DNA from: Agrobacterium vitis
GTDB lineage: Bacteria > Pseudomonadota > Alphaproteobacteria > Rhizobiales > Rhizobiaceae
Assembly: GCF_013337045.2 (NCBI RefSeq)
Contig: NZ_CP118259.1
Span: forward strand, 2,542,001 to 2,606,000
Length of the DNA: 64,000 nucleotides
Direction: 5' to 3'
This document shows, piece after piece, positions 49,618 through 59,343 of the stretch. The position numbers were made by a program, and so were the translations under genes. How positions within the stretch are numbered: position 1 is the stretch's first letter; each line of letters begins with the position of its first letter. Below the pieces are notes generated by a model, which saw nothing but the letters and a program-made list of their open reading frames with translations, ran no database searches and was not told the origin of the DNA.

Positions 49618-50517
49618 ATGTCCTACCTGCCCCGCATGATCAGCAAGATCGACGGACTATCCGTCTCCTCCGGCCTGCACCGGCGTTACTGGAACGGCAT
49701 GGTCGCCGATCTCTGGTCGGTGGATTGTCAAAGTGATGCGGGCGGCCAGTATGTCAGCAACGATCCGCGCCTGTTCATTCTATTGGACGCCGCAGGCGAG
49801 GATGGGGCCGATCTCAGCATGGCTGAAGGCGGTGGCAAGCAGATTTCCGGAGCGATTGCCAGGGCGGCCCATTTCATTCCAGCCGGGCTGGAAATGTCAA
49901 CCGCGATCACCGGCGTCAAAAGCCTGCGGCATCTGGATCTGCATTTCGATGCCGACATCTTGCTGCGCCGGTTGGGCGAGGATGCCGGGCTGGCGGCTTT
50001 GCACCAGCCACGCTACCTCCTTGATGATCCCCGGCTGCTGGCCCTGGCCGAACTGATCGCCGCCGATGTCGCCAATCCGCAGCCCCTGCACGACCTCTAT
50101 GGCGATGGGCTGGTCAGCGCTCTGCTGATCGACGTGCTGAACATTCGCCCAACCCCTGCGCGCCAACTGCCCCACCGGAAGCGCAGCAAGCTGGCCGCCT
50201 GGCAGCTCCGCCGGGTTTGCGATTTCATCGAGGCCCATTGCCTGCGCACCATCAGGCTCGAGGAATTGGCCGGACTGGCGGGCCTGTCACCCACCTATTT
50301 CAGCCACGCTTTCAAAGCCTCTACCGGCCTGTCGCCGCATCAATGGCAGATGAAGGCGCGGATCGAAACGGTCAAGCAACGGCTGCGCGACCCCGCCGTG
50401 CCGCTGACAGTGATCGCGGCTGAAACCGGCTTTGCCGATGCCGCCCACTTTGCCCGCAGCTTTCGCCGCGCCGTCGGCCTATCCCCGTCCGAGTGGCGAC
50501 GGGTCCGGCTCAATTGA
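49618..50517 (+). CDS. AraC-family transcriptional regulator of siderophore uptake
   Basis: The 299-aa protein has a variable N-terminal sensor part and a C-terminal AraC double helix-turn-helix: IRLEELAGLAGLSPTYFSHAFK and VPLTVIAAETGFADAAHFARSF followed by VGLSPSEWRR. AraC proteins between receptor and importer genes usually activate them when the ferric siderophore enters. ATG 49618 is preferred; a start at 49546 would add 24 unlike residues. Confidence 0.85.
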   Translation: MSYLPRMISKIDGLSVSSGLHRRYWNGMVADLWSVDCQSDAGGQYVSNDPRLFILLDAAGEDGADLSMAEGGGKQISGAIARAAHFIPAGLEMSTAITGVKSLRHLDLHFDADILLRRLGEDAGLAALHQPRYLLDDPRLLALAELIAADVANPQPLHDLYGDGLVSALLIDVLNIRPTPARQLPHRKRSKLAAWQLRRVCDFIEAHCLRTIRLEELAGLAGLSPTYFSHAFKASTGLSPHQWQMKARIETVKQRLRDPAVPLTVIAAETGFADAAHFARSFRRAVGLSPSEWRRVRLN

Positions 50518-50712
50518 GTTGGCTGGGGAGTTCACCCTGCCCGGTTCGGCAATCGCTGTGCAATACCCGTTAAAATTCTGTGCGGCGGGACACGGTTTGC
50601 CCAAATCCGTTCAAGCCTTCCATGCTTCAGACAAGCACGACAGAAATACATGAATTAATCAGTCATCATTTGAAATTCATGCCCGGCGGGGCATTGGCAA
50701 TGGGGTGATGAC

Positions 50713-52938
50713 ATGGGGACGGCATTGGTTCAGGCACGGAAAACAGATGGGCAAGATCGCTCAAACCGGCATCGCGCCGCCTTGCTGGCAGGGATTGCCC
50801 TACAGACGCTATGCCTGCCGGGCCTTGTCCATGCGCAGGACGCCACCACGCAATTGTCGACCATCACCGTCGAAGGCAAGAGCGAAACCGCAACTGGCCC
50901 GGTTGATGGCTATGTCGCCAAGCGCACCTCGACGGGCTCCAAATCCGATACGCCGATCACGCAAGTGCCGCAATCGGTCTCGGTGATCGGCACCGCCGAA
51001 ATGGCCGATCGCGGCGTGACCAACAAGGTCGATGAAGCGCTGCGCTATACATCTGGCGTCTATACCCAGCCATTCGGCGCCGATGGCGACACCAACTGGA
51101 TGTATATCCGTGGCTTCGAGGCCACCCAGACAGGCAGCTTCCTCGACGGGTTGAACCTGTGGAGCTACGGTTTCGGCGGGTTTCTGGTGGACCCTGTCGT
51201 GCTGGAGCGGGTGGAAGTGCTGAAAGGCCCGGCCTCGGTTCTCTATGGCGGCTCCAATCCGGGCGGCATCGTCAACATGGTCGGCAAGCGTCCGACGGGC
51301 GAAAAATTTCTCACCACCGAAGTTGGTATCAACAATTATGGCAATGCCTTCCTGACCTTCGACACCGGCGATACGGTCAAGGACAGCGATGTCAGCTACC
51401 GGGTCACCGGCAAGATCGCCGGTGGCGACAAGGCTGCCGATTACGCCCATGATTTCCGCGGCGTGGTCATGCCGCAAATTACCTGGGCTCCCGATGACGG
51501 CACCAAGCTGAATGTCTATGCCTATTATTCCTATCTCGACCAGACCTCCGGCACCAATGGCTTCCTGCCCTATGTCGGCACGGTGGAGAAAGCCTCCTTC
51601 GGGCGGATCGACAGAGATGCCTATTACGGCGAGCCGGGGAGCGACTACAGCTATTCGCGCCAGACCATGGTGGGTACGGATTTCAGCCACGAACTGGAAA
51701 ACGGCTGGACGTTTTCGCAAACCGCCCGTTATTCCTACCTCAACAAGGCCGAGAACACGCCCTATACCTATGGCTATTACGACCCGGCCACCGGCAGCAA
51801 TTATCTCTCGGAACCGACAAGCAGCGATGCCTACCTGACACGGCTCGGCTTCAGCCACCATACCGAGGTAAATTCCTTTGCCATCGACAATCACCTGAAC
51901 GGCGAGGTCGAGACCGGCGCGCTGAAGCATGACGTAACATTGGGTGTGGATTACAAATTCTACCAGCTCGACCAGGTACAGGCCAGCACCACCGATACGC
52001 CGATCAGCGCCACCGATCCGGTCTATGGCACCACCCAGCCCGCCAATTCGGTCTATCTCAACCAGATCCTGCGCCAGAACCAGATCGGCGGCTATGTGCA
52101 GGATCAGATCCATTTCGGTGGCGGCTTTATCGCCACGCTGAACGGCCGTTACGACTATGTCTATACGACGTCCAACGACCGCACCGCCAGCAATGCCGAC
52201 TATGACAGCAGTGAGAGTGCGGCAAGCGGTCGGGCGGGCCTCGCCTATCAATTCGACAATGGGTTGACGCCCTATGTCAGCGTCGCCAGCTTCTTCAACC
52301 CGCAGATCGGCGTTACCCAGGGCGATCCGCTGAAGGCGGAAAAAGGCGAGCAGTATGAAGCCGGTATCAAATACGAGCCGAGCTTCTTTCCGGGCATGAT
52401 CACCGCCTCGGTCTTCCAGATTGACAAGAAGAACTGGACCGTGACCGATCCGCTCACCTTTCTCTCCACCCAGATCGGCGAGGTGCGCTCGCGCGGATTC
52501 GAACTGGAAGGCAAGGTGGAGCTGAATGCCGATTGGAAGGCGCTGGCCTCCTTCACCTATCAGGATCTGGAAATCCTCGAACATGCCGATACATCGCTGA
52601 TCGGCAATTCACCCTATCTCGTTCCGAAAATGCTGGCCTCGGCCTGGCTGGATTACGCGATACCCACCACCGTTCTGGCCGGAAAACTCGAGGGCTTCAG
52701 CCTGGGCGGTGGCATTCGCTACCAGGGCGAAAGCTGGGCCGATTACGCCAATACCAAAAAAGTGCCTGACGCGGTGCTGTTCGATGCCGCCATCCGCTAC
52801 AAGAAAGACGACTGGGGTGCAGCGCTCTCCGTCACCAACCTGTTCGACAAGCAATATGTCTCCGGTTGCCAGGGCACGCTGACCTGCGGCTACGGCGAAG
52901 GCCGCACCGTAACGTTGAAGATTTCAAAGAGCTGGTAA
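50713..52938 (+). CDS. TonB-dependent siderophore receptor (FhuA-type), copy 2
   Basis: The 741-aa outer-membrane receptor resembles copy 1 in layout: signal peptide ending near VHAQD, TonB box-like QLSTITVEG, plug motifs ITQVPQSVSVIG, YIRGFEATQ and LERVEVLKGPASVLYGG, and a barrel ending VTLKISKSW. Two receptors beside a single importer suggest uptake of two related siderophores through one inner-membrane system. A 195-bp gap separates it from the regulator. Confidence 0.92.
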   Translation: MGTALVQARKTDGQDRSNRHRAALLAGIALQTLCLPGLVHAQDATTQLSTITVEGKSETATGPVDGYVAKRTSTGSKSDTPITQVPQSVSVIGTAEMADRGVTNKVDEALRYTSGVYTQPFGADGDTNWMYIRGFEATQTGSFLDGLNLWSYGFGGFLVDPVVLERVEVLKGPASVLYGGSNPGGIVNMVGKRPTGEKFLTTEVGINNYGNAFLTFDTGDTVKDSDVSYRVTGKIAGGDKAADYAHDFRGVVMPQITWAPDDGTKLNVYAYYSYLDQTSGTNGFLPYVGTVEKASFGRIDRDAYYGEPGSDYSYSRQTMVGTDFSHELENGWTFSQTARYSYLNKAENTPYTYGYYDPATGSNYLSEPTSSDAYLTRLGFSHHTEVNSFAIDNHLNGEVETGALKHDVTLGVDYKFYQLDQVQASTTDTPISATDPVYGTTQPANSVYLNQILRQNQIGGYVQDQIHFGGGFIATLNGRYDYVYTTSNDRTASNADYDSSESAASGRAGLAYQFDNGLTPYVSVASFFNPQIGVTQGDPLKAEKGEQYEAGIKYEPSFFPGMITASVFQIDKKNWTVTDPLTFLSTQIGEVRSRGFELEGKVELNADWKALASFTYQDLEILEHADTSLIGNSPYLVPKMLASAWLDYAIPTTVLAGKLEGFSLGGGIRYQGESWADYANTKKVPDAVLFDAAIRYKKDDWGAALSVTNLFDKQYVSGCQGTLTCGYGEGRTVTLKISKSW

Positions 52939-53154
52939 GGTCAGACATCATGCCAGCGCGTTCGGCAGGCGAAACGTGCTGGCATGGGCGATCATATGCG
53001 CGTCTTCGTGCTGACATCCGTCTGCCATGAACACAATCGAATTTCGCTCTATCGGCGAAATTTGGGTCGATTGACTTCTCTCATTGATTGCACAACCAAA
53101 CCTGAATTATCACTGCTCTCGCAACAGAAAACGTTGCTTTTCAGGGAGGAAATA

Positions 53155-53475
53155 ATGGCAATCACTGTGTTTAACGCATCGAATTTCAAGATCCAGGCTT
53201 CTATCAATCATTGGGGGAGTGAAGGCTCAACAAACCCTTATGAAATCTCGCCCGGCAAGACCGATAGCTGGGGACGTTCCGACAAGCGCGGCTTCGTTCT
53301 TTTCATCGAGTCAAATGGAAAAACCGGATCATATCTGGTCTGGGCAACCAGCAATGTTGTTGTCGAGAATAACGAAGTGCGTGTGGACGGCATATCACAC
53401 AAGTTTCCCGGACCACAGCAGCCTTTGGCCGTGGCAGGTGCCGACATTTCGGAAGAACCCGAGAACATGCACTGA
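53155..53475 (+). CDS. 106-aa predicted beta-sandwich protein, function unknown
   Basis: The protein starts at ATG 53155 with a strong AGGGAGGA site. It reads MAITVFNASNFKIQASINHWG, then GKTDSWGRSDKRGFVLF and YLVWATSNVVVENNEV, alternating beta-strand patterns with Trp and Gly. No signal peptide is seen. The pattern recalls small aegerolysin-like or sandwich proteins, but I would not assign a family. It stands alone downstream of the receptor. Confidence 0.65.
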   Translation: MAITVFNASNFKIQASINHWGSEGSTNPYEISPGKTDSWGRSDKRGFVLFIESNGKTGSYLVWATSNVVVENNEVRVDGISHKFPGPQQPLAVAGADISEEPENMH

Positions 53476-53582
53476 TCAAGATCAGGCTGCCGCAAGACAA
53501 CGTTGCGTCTTGCGGCATTTTCGAAGCACTTAATCCAGATTTGTGCCGGGGAGACGGCAATGGCTAAACATTGCCGACCCTC

Positions 53583-54308
53583 TTATCTCAACAGATCAAG
53601 ATTGCGGCTGGTGACCGAGCGGATCGCCAGCGTCCGCATCAGATCTGCCAATTGCTCCGGCTTCGCCTTGGCGTCGCAATAGCGAAGCGTCACCCGCACC
53701 GGCAGTTCCAGTTCGGATTTATCGGACAGGCTGACCGCAGTCTTGAAGGCGCGCGGGTCTTTCACCGCCTGCCAGGCATAGACGCAGGCGCCGCCGCTCT
53801 TGCCGAGCGTGCCGGTGGCAACCCCGAATTGCCCATAGCCGTTCTGATGAATGGCGGTGTCGGTCACCATTTTGACACCGGGAAACAGTTTCTTGATCGA
53901 CCCGGGCGCTTCATCATTCATCGCCGTCTGGCGAAAACGGTCGCTATCGGCAAGCCCGATTTCGATTGCCAGACTGTTTTCACCAAGCTTGCCGGCGGTG
54001 GGGTACAACAGGGTCTGGAAAGCCGAGGCCGGTTCGATGCGATGACGATTGCCCGTGATCGGCGCCGTCAGGCCGGAGAGCTTCAGCATCGCCACTTCGG
54101 GCGCGCCCTTTTCCACAGCCTGTGTCTTTGCCACCAGCGGCTTATTCTTGGAAATCGACCCTGTTGAGTTGGGATCGATACCAGCCACGCAGGAAGACGC
54201 CGCCAAGGCGATGCCAAACATCGACAAGAGCGTTCCGACACGTCGTAAGTTTGGATTTGCGGCAGGGACGCTACCCTTGCCGGGACATTGGTCATCTGTG
54301 GTTTTCAT
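53583..54308 (-). CDS. Probable BcsN-family (cellulose biosynthesis-associated) lipoprotein-like protein
   Basis: The 241-aa product has a basic N-terminus, a hydrophobic segment LLSMFGIALAASSCVAG with a possible lipobox Cys, and later QTLLYPTAGKLGENSLAIEIG and GYGQFGVATGTLGKSGGACVYAW. These two blocks resemble rhizobial BcsN proteins, which accompany cellulose synthesis genes. No other cellulose gene is in the window, so this would be an isolated copy. GAGGT precedes the ATG. Confidence 0.5.
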   Translation of the reverse strand: MKTTDDQCPGKGSVPAANPNLRRVGTLLSMFGIALAASSCVAGIDPNSTGSISKNKPLVAKTQAVEKGAPEVAMLKLSGLTAPITGNRHRIEPASAFQTLLYPTAGKLGENSLAIEIGLADSDRFRQTAMNDEAPGSIKKLFPGVKMVTDTAIHQNGYGQFGVATGTLGKSGGACVYAWQAVKDPRAFKTAVSLSDKSELELPVRVTLRYCDAKAKPEQLADLMRTLAIRSVTSRNLDLLR

Positions 54309-54619
54309 AGCCGTTTACCTCGTCAAACCCATCCTACCGTATCATTTCTTAAATCAGGATTGATTTAGGGCGAAATAATCCGATCAGTCGTTTTGTGCCG
54401 CGTCCTCGCATCGTCTGCAAGACGGGCAGCGTGGTTGTTGCCGCAAGCTTTAGTGATCGAAGTATTAACGAAATATTAAGACGAGGAGGCCGACTGTCTC
54501 ATGCTGCAACAACAAAGGTTGCAGGCCAAAACCCATGACTACCCCCGGTAAATGAAATGAAAACTTTTCGTTAAATTTTAGCGAATACAATGAGGGGTGA
54601 TAGAAGAGGTATTATTGTA
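54309..54619. other. Intergenic region
   Basis: Divergent promoter region between the BcsN-like and transglycosylase genes; I see no gene, repeat or clear motif in it. Confidence 0.5.
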
Positions 54620-55195
54620 ATGCGTAGAATCCTCATCATCGCCCTCTTGCTGGCTTTGGCAAGCTGCGCCCGGCCGCCCAGCCAGATCCGCAACGCCTGC
54701 GCGATCTTCGAGCAGAAGGATGGTGCCTTTGAAAACTGGAAACGCGCCGCCCGCTCGGTGGAGCGCGAATACGGCGTTCCGGTACCAATTCTGCTGGCCA
54801 CCATCTATACCGAATCCAGCTTCCGCGCCCGCGCCCGGCCACCCAGGCGCTACATTCTCGGCTTCATTCCATGGAAGCGGATCTCGACTGCCTATGGCTA
54901 TTCGCAGGCATTGGACGGCACCTGGGACCGCTATCAGCGTGAAACGGGTCGTTACCTTGCCCGGCGCACCAATTTCGGCGACGCCGTCCGCTTCATCGGC
55001 TGGTACCACTACCAGAGCCACCTGCGCAACGGCATCCCCTTCAGCAGTCCCTATAACATCTATCTGGCCTACCATTCCGGCCAGGACGGCTACCGTCGAG
55101 GCGCTTACCGCGCCCGGCCCGAGGCCTTGGCCGGTGCCAAACGCTTTGCTGCTATAACAGCCGTTTATGAGCAGCAGCTGCGCCGCTGCCCGTGA
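54620..55195 (+). CDS. Lipoprotein with lytic transglycosylase (SLT-like) domain
   Basis: The 191-aa protein starts MRRILIIALLLALASCARP, a signal with lipobox LASC. A transglycosylase-like fold follows, with LLATIYTESSFRARARPP (catalytic Glu in TES), AYGYSQALDGTWDRYQRE and YNIYLAYHSGQDGYRRGAY. It would trim peptidoglycan at the outer membrane. An ATG at 54590 in frame would add ten residues. Confidence 0.85.
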   Translation: MRRILIIALLLALASCARPPSQIRNACAIFEQKDGAFENWKRAARSVEREYGVPVPILLATIYTESSFRARARPPRRYILGFIPWKRISTAYGYSQALDGTWDRYQRETGRYLARRTNFGDAVRFIGWYHYQSHLRNGIPFSSPYNIYLAYHSGQDGYRRGAYRARPEALAGAKRFAAITAVYEQQLRRCP

Positions 55196-55677
55196 GGCTT
55201 GGCGTTATACCCGCAAGTGTTCTAGAGAATACGTTCGGGATCGCACTGCGTGTAAAATGGGGGACGGCCAGACGGTTTTATGTGCCGCTTACCCCCCTCT
55301 ACCCTGCCGGGCATTTCCCCCTCATGGGGGAGATCGGACAGGCGTAGCCATCCGCTTCAACGGACAACATTGCGATTTCCGATATCTTCAAAGCGTGAAT
55401 GTGACATGACATGCCCATCCCGTCGCCGATCTCCCCCGAGGTGGATCAGGAAGAGGTGGCGCAAACAAACAATTGATTCCATGGAAAGATTGTACTGACG
55501 AACGCCCTGTGCCGTGCGCGCGCATACGGGTCCGCTTCAGCCTTTTATATCATCTGCTTAATTCCCAGGAGAATTGATCAGAGAGCAGGACAGTCAAATA
55601 CCGTGCATGAAAAAGCCCCCGATCTTGCGACCGGAGGCTATTCATCATTCTTGGTTATTGCCGCTTGCTCGTTCGTC
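55196..55677. other. Intergenic region with one RIME-like repeat
   Basis: No gene is supported. A copy of the rhizobial intergenic element occupies 55287-55333; the rest shows no recognisable feature. Confidence 0.6.
55287..55333 (+). repeat. RIME-like element, copy 3
   Basis: CTACCCTGCCGGGCATTTCC and CCTCATGGGGGAGA follow the same pattern as copies 1 and 2 but are more diverged. Confidence 0.6.
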
Positions 55678-56679
55678 TCAAGCCGACTGGATTGCCGAGA
55701 TGCTCCAGCCCGAACCGGGACGGCGCACGAAGGTCCAGACTTCCACCGACTGCTGCGGATGATCAGGGTCGCCATCCACCACAGCGCCAGTGGCGCGATC
55801 GCGCATCACATCGATCGCTTCATAGCGCATGGCAACCGTGGCATAATCGATAGTGCCTTCGCGCCAGGCTTCTGCCAGATCGCCTTGCAGGAGGTGGACA
55901 TCGCGCACCTCGTTCTTGACACCCTTGGTCGCATGTTCACCAAGCTCTTCGGCAAGATAGGACATGGCTTCCGGCGTGGTGATCCGGCGCAGGGCCGAAT
56001 AGTCTTCTTCCGCATAGGCCTTCTGCATGTCTTTCAGCAGGCTCTCGAAAATCTCCAGATCCTTGGGGCCGATGCCGACATCATCGCTACCAGCCTTTGA
56101 AACGGCCGGGCGCGTGGCACCGAGTGCAGCGCCAGATCCCATTTTCGGAATGGAGAAGCCACCGAAACCGCCAAGCGATCCCCCGGACGAACCTTGAGGA
56201 GCATTCCCCGGCTGCGACATATCATTGCGCGAAGCCGGACCGGCATAGGAGGATGCCGTGCGATTGCGGTTGAAGAACCGCATGGCCAGCATAATCAAGC
56301 CGCCAATCAGCAGCAGTTGGAACAACATGCCGAACATGCCAGCCGCACCGCCGAAGCCGCCGCCGAGCAACATGCCGAACAGACCGCCCATCAAAAGGCC
56401 GCCCATCAAACCACCGGCCATGCCGCCGAACAGGCCACGCGAAGCGGGCTGCTGCATGCCGGGCGTCGTCGCGCCGTTATTCGGCGTCATGCTCCGCTGA
56501 ATGGGGGCTGCCGTCGTTGGGGCCGTGCTGGTGGCGGGCGGGGCGCTAAAGGTGCGCTCGCCACGGCTGCCAAAACTGCTGGAGCTTCCGGCCCGGCGGG
56601 CCTCCGCGAAATCGACTGCTGACAGGGTTACTGCCACTCCGATTGCCACGATGCCGATGATCCTGCCTGCTCTTCCCAT
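55678..56679 (-). CDS. Tim44-domain membrane protein
   Basis: The 333-aa protein has an N-terminal membrane segment, a Thr/Pro/Ala-rich linker, a Gly/Met-rich hydrophobic stretch (GGLMGGLLMGGLFGMLL, then LLLIGGLIMLAMRFF) and a C-terminal Tim44-like domain from about 215 (LEIFESLLKDMQKAYAEED, LRRITTPEAMSYLAEEL, VEVWTFVRRPG). This is the usual bacterial Tim44-family design, of uncertain role in membrane biogenesis. ATG 56679 with AGAGGA upstream. Confidence 0.88.
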   Translation of the reverse strand: MGRAGRIIGIVAIGVAVTLSAVDFAEARRAGSSSSFGSRGERTFSAPPATSTAPTTAAPIQRSMTPNNGATTPGMQQPASRGLFGGMAGGLMGGLLMGGLFGMLLGGGFGGAAGMFGMLFQLLLIGGLIMLAMRFFNRNRTASSYAGPASRNDMSQPGNAPQGSSGGSLGGFGGFSIPKMGSGAALGATRPAVSKAGSDDVGIGPKDLEIFESLLKDMQKAYAEEDYSALRRITTPEAMSYLAEELGEHATKGVKNEVRDVHLLQGDLAEAWREGTIDYATVAMRYEAIDVMRDRATGAVVDGDPDHPQQSVEVWTFVRRPGSGWSISAIQSA

Positions 56680-56796
56680 GACGTCCTCTCTCCAAACCTG
56701 CCCTTTCGGGCTGTTGCGCCCAAATGAGCCTTCCTTGCCCATATGGCGATGGACTTGCTTGATGTTAAGGGCCGGATCGCAAAAAACGGGCTAACC

Positions 56797-56931
56797 CTAT
56801 GATTGCATCAGCACCAGCCGGATGGAGGCCGCAACCGCGCCCACCACCGCCACGCCAACAATCCAGAAAATCGCAAACCACAGGATCTTCTGTTTCAGGG
56901 ATTTCGGTTCTGTCCCAATGTCTTGCGCCAT
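56797..56931 (-). CDS. DUF2474-like small subunit of cytochrome bd-type oxidase (44 aa)
   Basis: A 44-residue frame starts at ATG 56931, sharing one base with the cydB stop (TGATG). It reads MAQDIGTEPKSLKQKILWFA, then FWIVGVAVVGAVAASI and RLVLMQS: one membrane helix. Its size, position after cydB and sequence pattern match DUF2474 proteins, which accompany CioAB-type oxidases as CydX-like partners. Confidence 0.85.
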   Translation of the reverse strand: MAQDIGTEPKSLKQKILWFAIFWIVGVAVVGAVAASIRLVLMQS

Positions 56932-57935
56932 CAATGATACCCTTCTTCCGGATCGATCTTGCCTCTGAAAACCCAATAGGCATAGGTCGTATAGATCAGA
57001 ATGATCGGCACAAGAATAGCCGCCCCGACCAACAGGAATTTCAGGCTGGTATCGGGCGCCGCCGCTTCCCAGATCGTCACCGAGGTGGGGACGATATAGG
57101 GATAGAAACTGATGCCGATGCCAACATAGCCAAGCACGAACAGCGCAAGCGACGCGACGAAGGGCAGCCAGTCCTTACCGTCGCGCAGCCCCTTGAACAC
57201 CAGATAGAGGCAACCGAGCACCAGAATTGGCACGATGACGGAAAACACCGCCGTCGGAAAGGTGAACCAGCGGTCAAGATAATGCGGCTTCAACCACGGT
57301 GTCCACAGGCTGAACACGCCCATGGCCCCCACCGTCAGCACGGCGGCGGCAAGCGCATAGCGTTGTGCCTGGGCGCGCAGTGGCCCAACCGTCTTGAACA
57401 CCAGCCAGGTGGCGCCCAGCAGCGTATAGCCGAACACCAGGGCGACGCCTGTTGCAATCGAAAACGGTGTCAGCCAGTCCCACCAGCCACCAGCATAGGC
57501 GCGGTCAACGACCGGAATGCCCTGCACCAAAGCGCCCAGCGCCACACCTTGCGAAAAGCCAGCCACCAGCGAACCACCTGTAAAGCCGATATCCCAAACG
57601 CCTTTCCAGCGCCGTGTACGCCAGCGGTATTCAAAGGCCACGCCGCGAAAGATCAGGCCGAGCAGCATGAGAATGATCGGCATGTAAAGCGCGGGCAGGA
57701 TGGTGGCATAGGCCAGCGGAAACACCGCCATCAACCCGCCGCCACCCAGCACCAGCCAGGTCTCGTTGCCATCCCAGACAGGCGCCACCGAATTCATCAT
57801 CTGGTCGCGGTCATGCTCGCTCTTGAAGAACGGAAACAACAGACCGACACCCAGATCGAAACCGTCGAGAATGACATAGGCCAGCACCGCAAAGGCGATG
57901 ATCGCGGCCCAGAGGAACGCATAATCAAAGGGCAT
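56931..57935 (-). CDS. cydB: Cytochrome bd-type quinol oxidase subunit II
   Basis: The 334-aa inner-membrane protein has the subunit II start (YVILDGFDLGVGLLFPFF) and PVWDGNETWLVLGGGGLMAVFPLAYA, with about eight or nine helices. It pairs with subunit I to reduce oxygen with quinol. ATG 57935 with AGGAGG upstream; it overlaps cydA by 11 bases. Confidence 0.95.
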   Translation of the reverse strand: MPFDYAFLWAAIIAFAVLAYVILDGFDLGVGLLFPFFKSEHDRDQMMNSVAPVWDGNETWLVLGGGGLMAVFPLAYATILPALYMPIILMLLGLIFRGVAFEYRWRTRRWKGVWDIGFTGGSLVAGFSQGVALGALVQGIPVVDRAYAGGWWDWLTPFSIATGVALVFGYTLLGATWLVFKTVGPLRAQAQRYALAAAVLTVGAMGVFSLWTPWLKPHYLDRWFTFPTAVFSVIVPILVLGCLYLVFKGLRDGKDWLPFVASLALFVLGYVGIGISFYPYIVPTSVTIWEAAAPDTSLKFLLVGAAILVPIILIYTTYAYWVFRGKIDPEEGYH

Positions 57936-59343
57936 GGGAGCCTCCTTTGCCTTGGGTGTGGTGGGCTGGCCCCGGCGTGATCCCGGCGCTGCGCAGCGGT
58001 GCATCGCCGATTTCCGGCGTCGGATCGCGCGGCAGCCGCGCCATCAGCCGAAGAATGTAGAAGGTTCCGGCCCCGAACACGAAGAAATAGACGATGATGA
58101 AGGCGATCAGCGATGCCGCAACCGCAGGGGCTGCAATTGGGGAATGGGACTGCGCCGTCAGCAAATGACCGTAGATCGTATAGGGCTGACGACCCACCTC
58201 GGTGGTGATCCAGCCGCTCAGCACCGCGATAAAACCGGCAGGTCCCATGGCAAAAGCGGCACGGTGCAGCCAATCACTGCTGTAGAGCGTGCGGCGATAG
58301 CGCGCCCAGAGGCTCCATAGACCCAGCCCCAGCATGGCAAAGCCCAGGCCAACCATGACGCGGAACGACCAGAAAATCACCGCGACCGGCGGTTCCAGCT
58401 CATCCGGCACCGTATCCAGTCCGGCCATTGGCGCATTGAGGTCGTGCTTGAGGATCAGGCTGGAGAGTTTGGGGACCTCAATGGCATAATCCACCCGCTT
58501 TTCGGCGGGATTTGGAATGCCGAACAGAATGAGCGGCGCACCATCGGGATGGCTGTCGTAATGACCTTCCATCGCCATGATCTTCACCGGCTGATGTTCC
58601 AGCGTGTTCAGCCCATGGGCATCACCGGCCAGGATCTGGATCGGCGCAACCACGGCGACCATGCCCATCGCCATCGAAAACATCTTGCCAGCGCGGCGCG
58701 GCGCGGTCTTGCGCAGCAGATGCCAGGCACCCACCGCCCCCACCACCAGCGCCGTGGTGAGATAGGCAGCCAGCACCATATGCACGAGGCGATAAGGGAA
58801 GGATGGATTGAAGATCACCGCCCACCAGTCGAGCGGGATGAACTGGCCTTTATCGTTCATGCCGAAACCAGCAGGCGTTTGCATCCAGGAATTCACAGCG
58901 AGAATCCAGGTGGCCGAAATCAGCGTGCCGAAGGCAACCATGCAGGTGGCGAAGAAATGCAGCTTTGGCCCGACCCGGTGCAAGCCGAACAGCATCACAC
59001 CCAGGAAACCCGCTTCCAGGAAGAAAGCCGTCAACACCTCATAGCCCATCAACGGCCCAATCACCGGTCCGGCCTTGTCAGAGAACACCGACCAGTTGGT
59101 GCCGAACTGATAGGACATCACGATGCCCGACACCACGCCCATCCCGAAGGCGACGGCAAAGATCGTCTTCCAGAAATTGAACAGCTCAAAATAGACCTGT
59201 TTTTTGGTCCAGAGATACAAGCCATTCAGCACCGCCAGATAGCTGGCCAGCCCGATGGAAAAGGCTGGAAAGATAATGTGGAAGGAAACCGTGAAGGCAA
59301 ATTGCATACGCGCGAGAAGAACGGCATCGAATTGATCGAACAT
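57925..59343 (-). CDS. cydA: Cytochrome bd-type quinol oxidase subunit I, CioA (short Q-loop) type
   Basis: The 472-aa protein has the heme-binding His22 region (FHIIFPAFSIG), EVLTAFFLEAGFLGVMLFG and FPYRLVHMVLAA. The C-terminal WITTEVGRQPYTIYGHLLTA and the short length indicate a short Q-loop, cyanide-insensitive CioA type. It would support respiration at low oxygen or under cyanide/NO stress. ATG 59343 with AGGTGG upstream. Confidence 0.94.
   Translation of the reverse strand: MFDQFDAVLLARMQFAFTVSFHIIFPAFSIGLASYLAVLNGLYLWTKKQVYFELFNFWKTIFAVAFGMGVVSGIVMSYQFGTNWSVFSDKAGPVIGPLMGYEVLTAFFLEAGFLGVMLFGLHRVGPKLHFFATCMVAFGTLISATWILAVNSWMQTPAGFGMNDKGQFIPLDWWAVIFNPSFPYRLVHMVLAAYLTTALVVGAVGAWHLLRKTAPRRAGKMFSMAMGMVAVVAPIQILAGDAHGLNTLEHQPVKIMAMEGHYDSHPDGAPLILFGIPNPAEKRVDYAIEVPKLSSLILKHDLNAPMAGLDTVPDELEPPVAVIFWSFRVMVGLGFAMLGLGLWSLWARYRRTLYSSDWLHRAAFAMGPAGFIAVLSGWITTEVGRQPYTIYGHLLTAQSHSPIAAPAVAASLIAFIIVYFFVFGAGTFYILRLMARLPRDPTPEIGDAPLRSAGITPGPAHHTQGKGGSHAL

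Noticed and set aside
50809..52584. Long open frame of 591 codons opposite the second receptor gene
   Set aside because: It is the mirror frame of a high-GC gene with low-complexity Ile/Gly/Ala/Asp composition and no domain; the receptor on the plus strand is certain.
56799..57980. Plus-strand frame of 393 codons across cydB
   Set aside because: Composition is Arg/His/Gln-rich noise antisense to a certain oxidase subunit.
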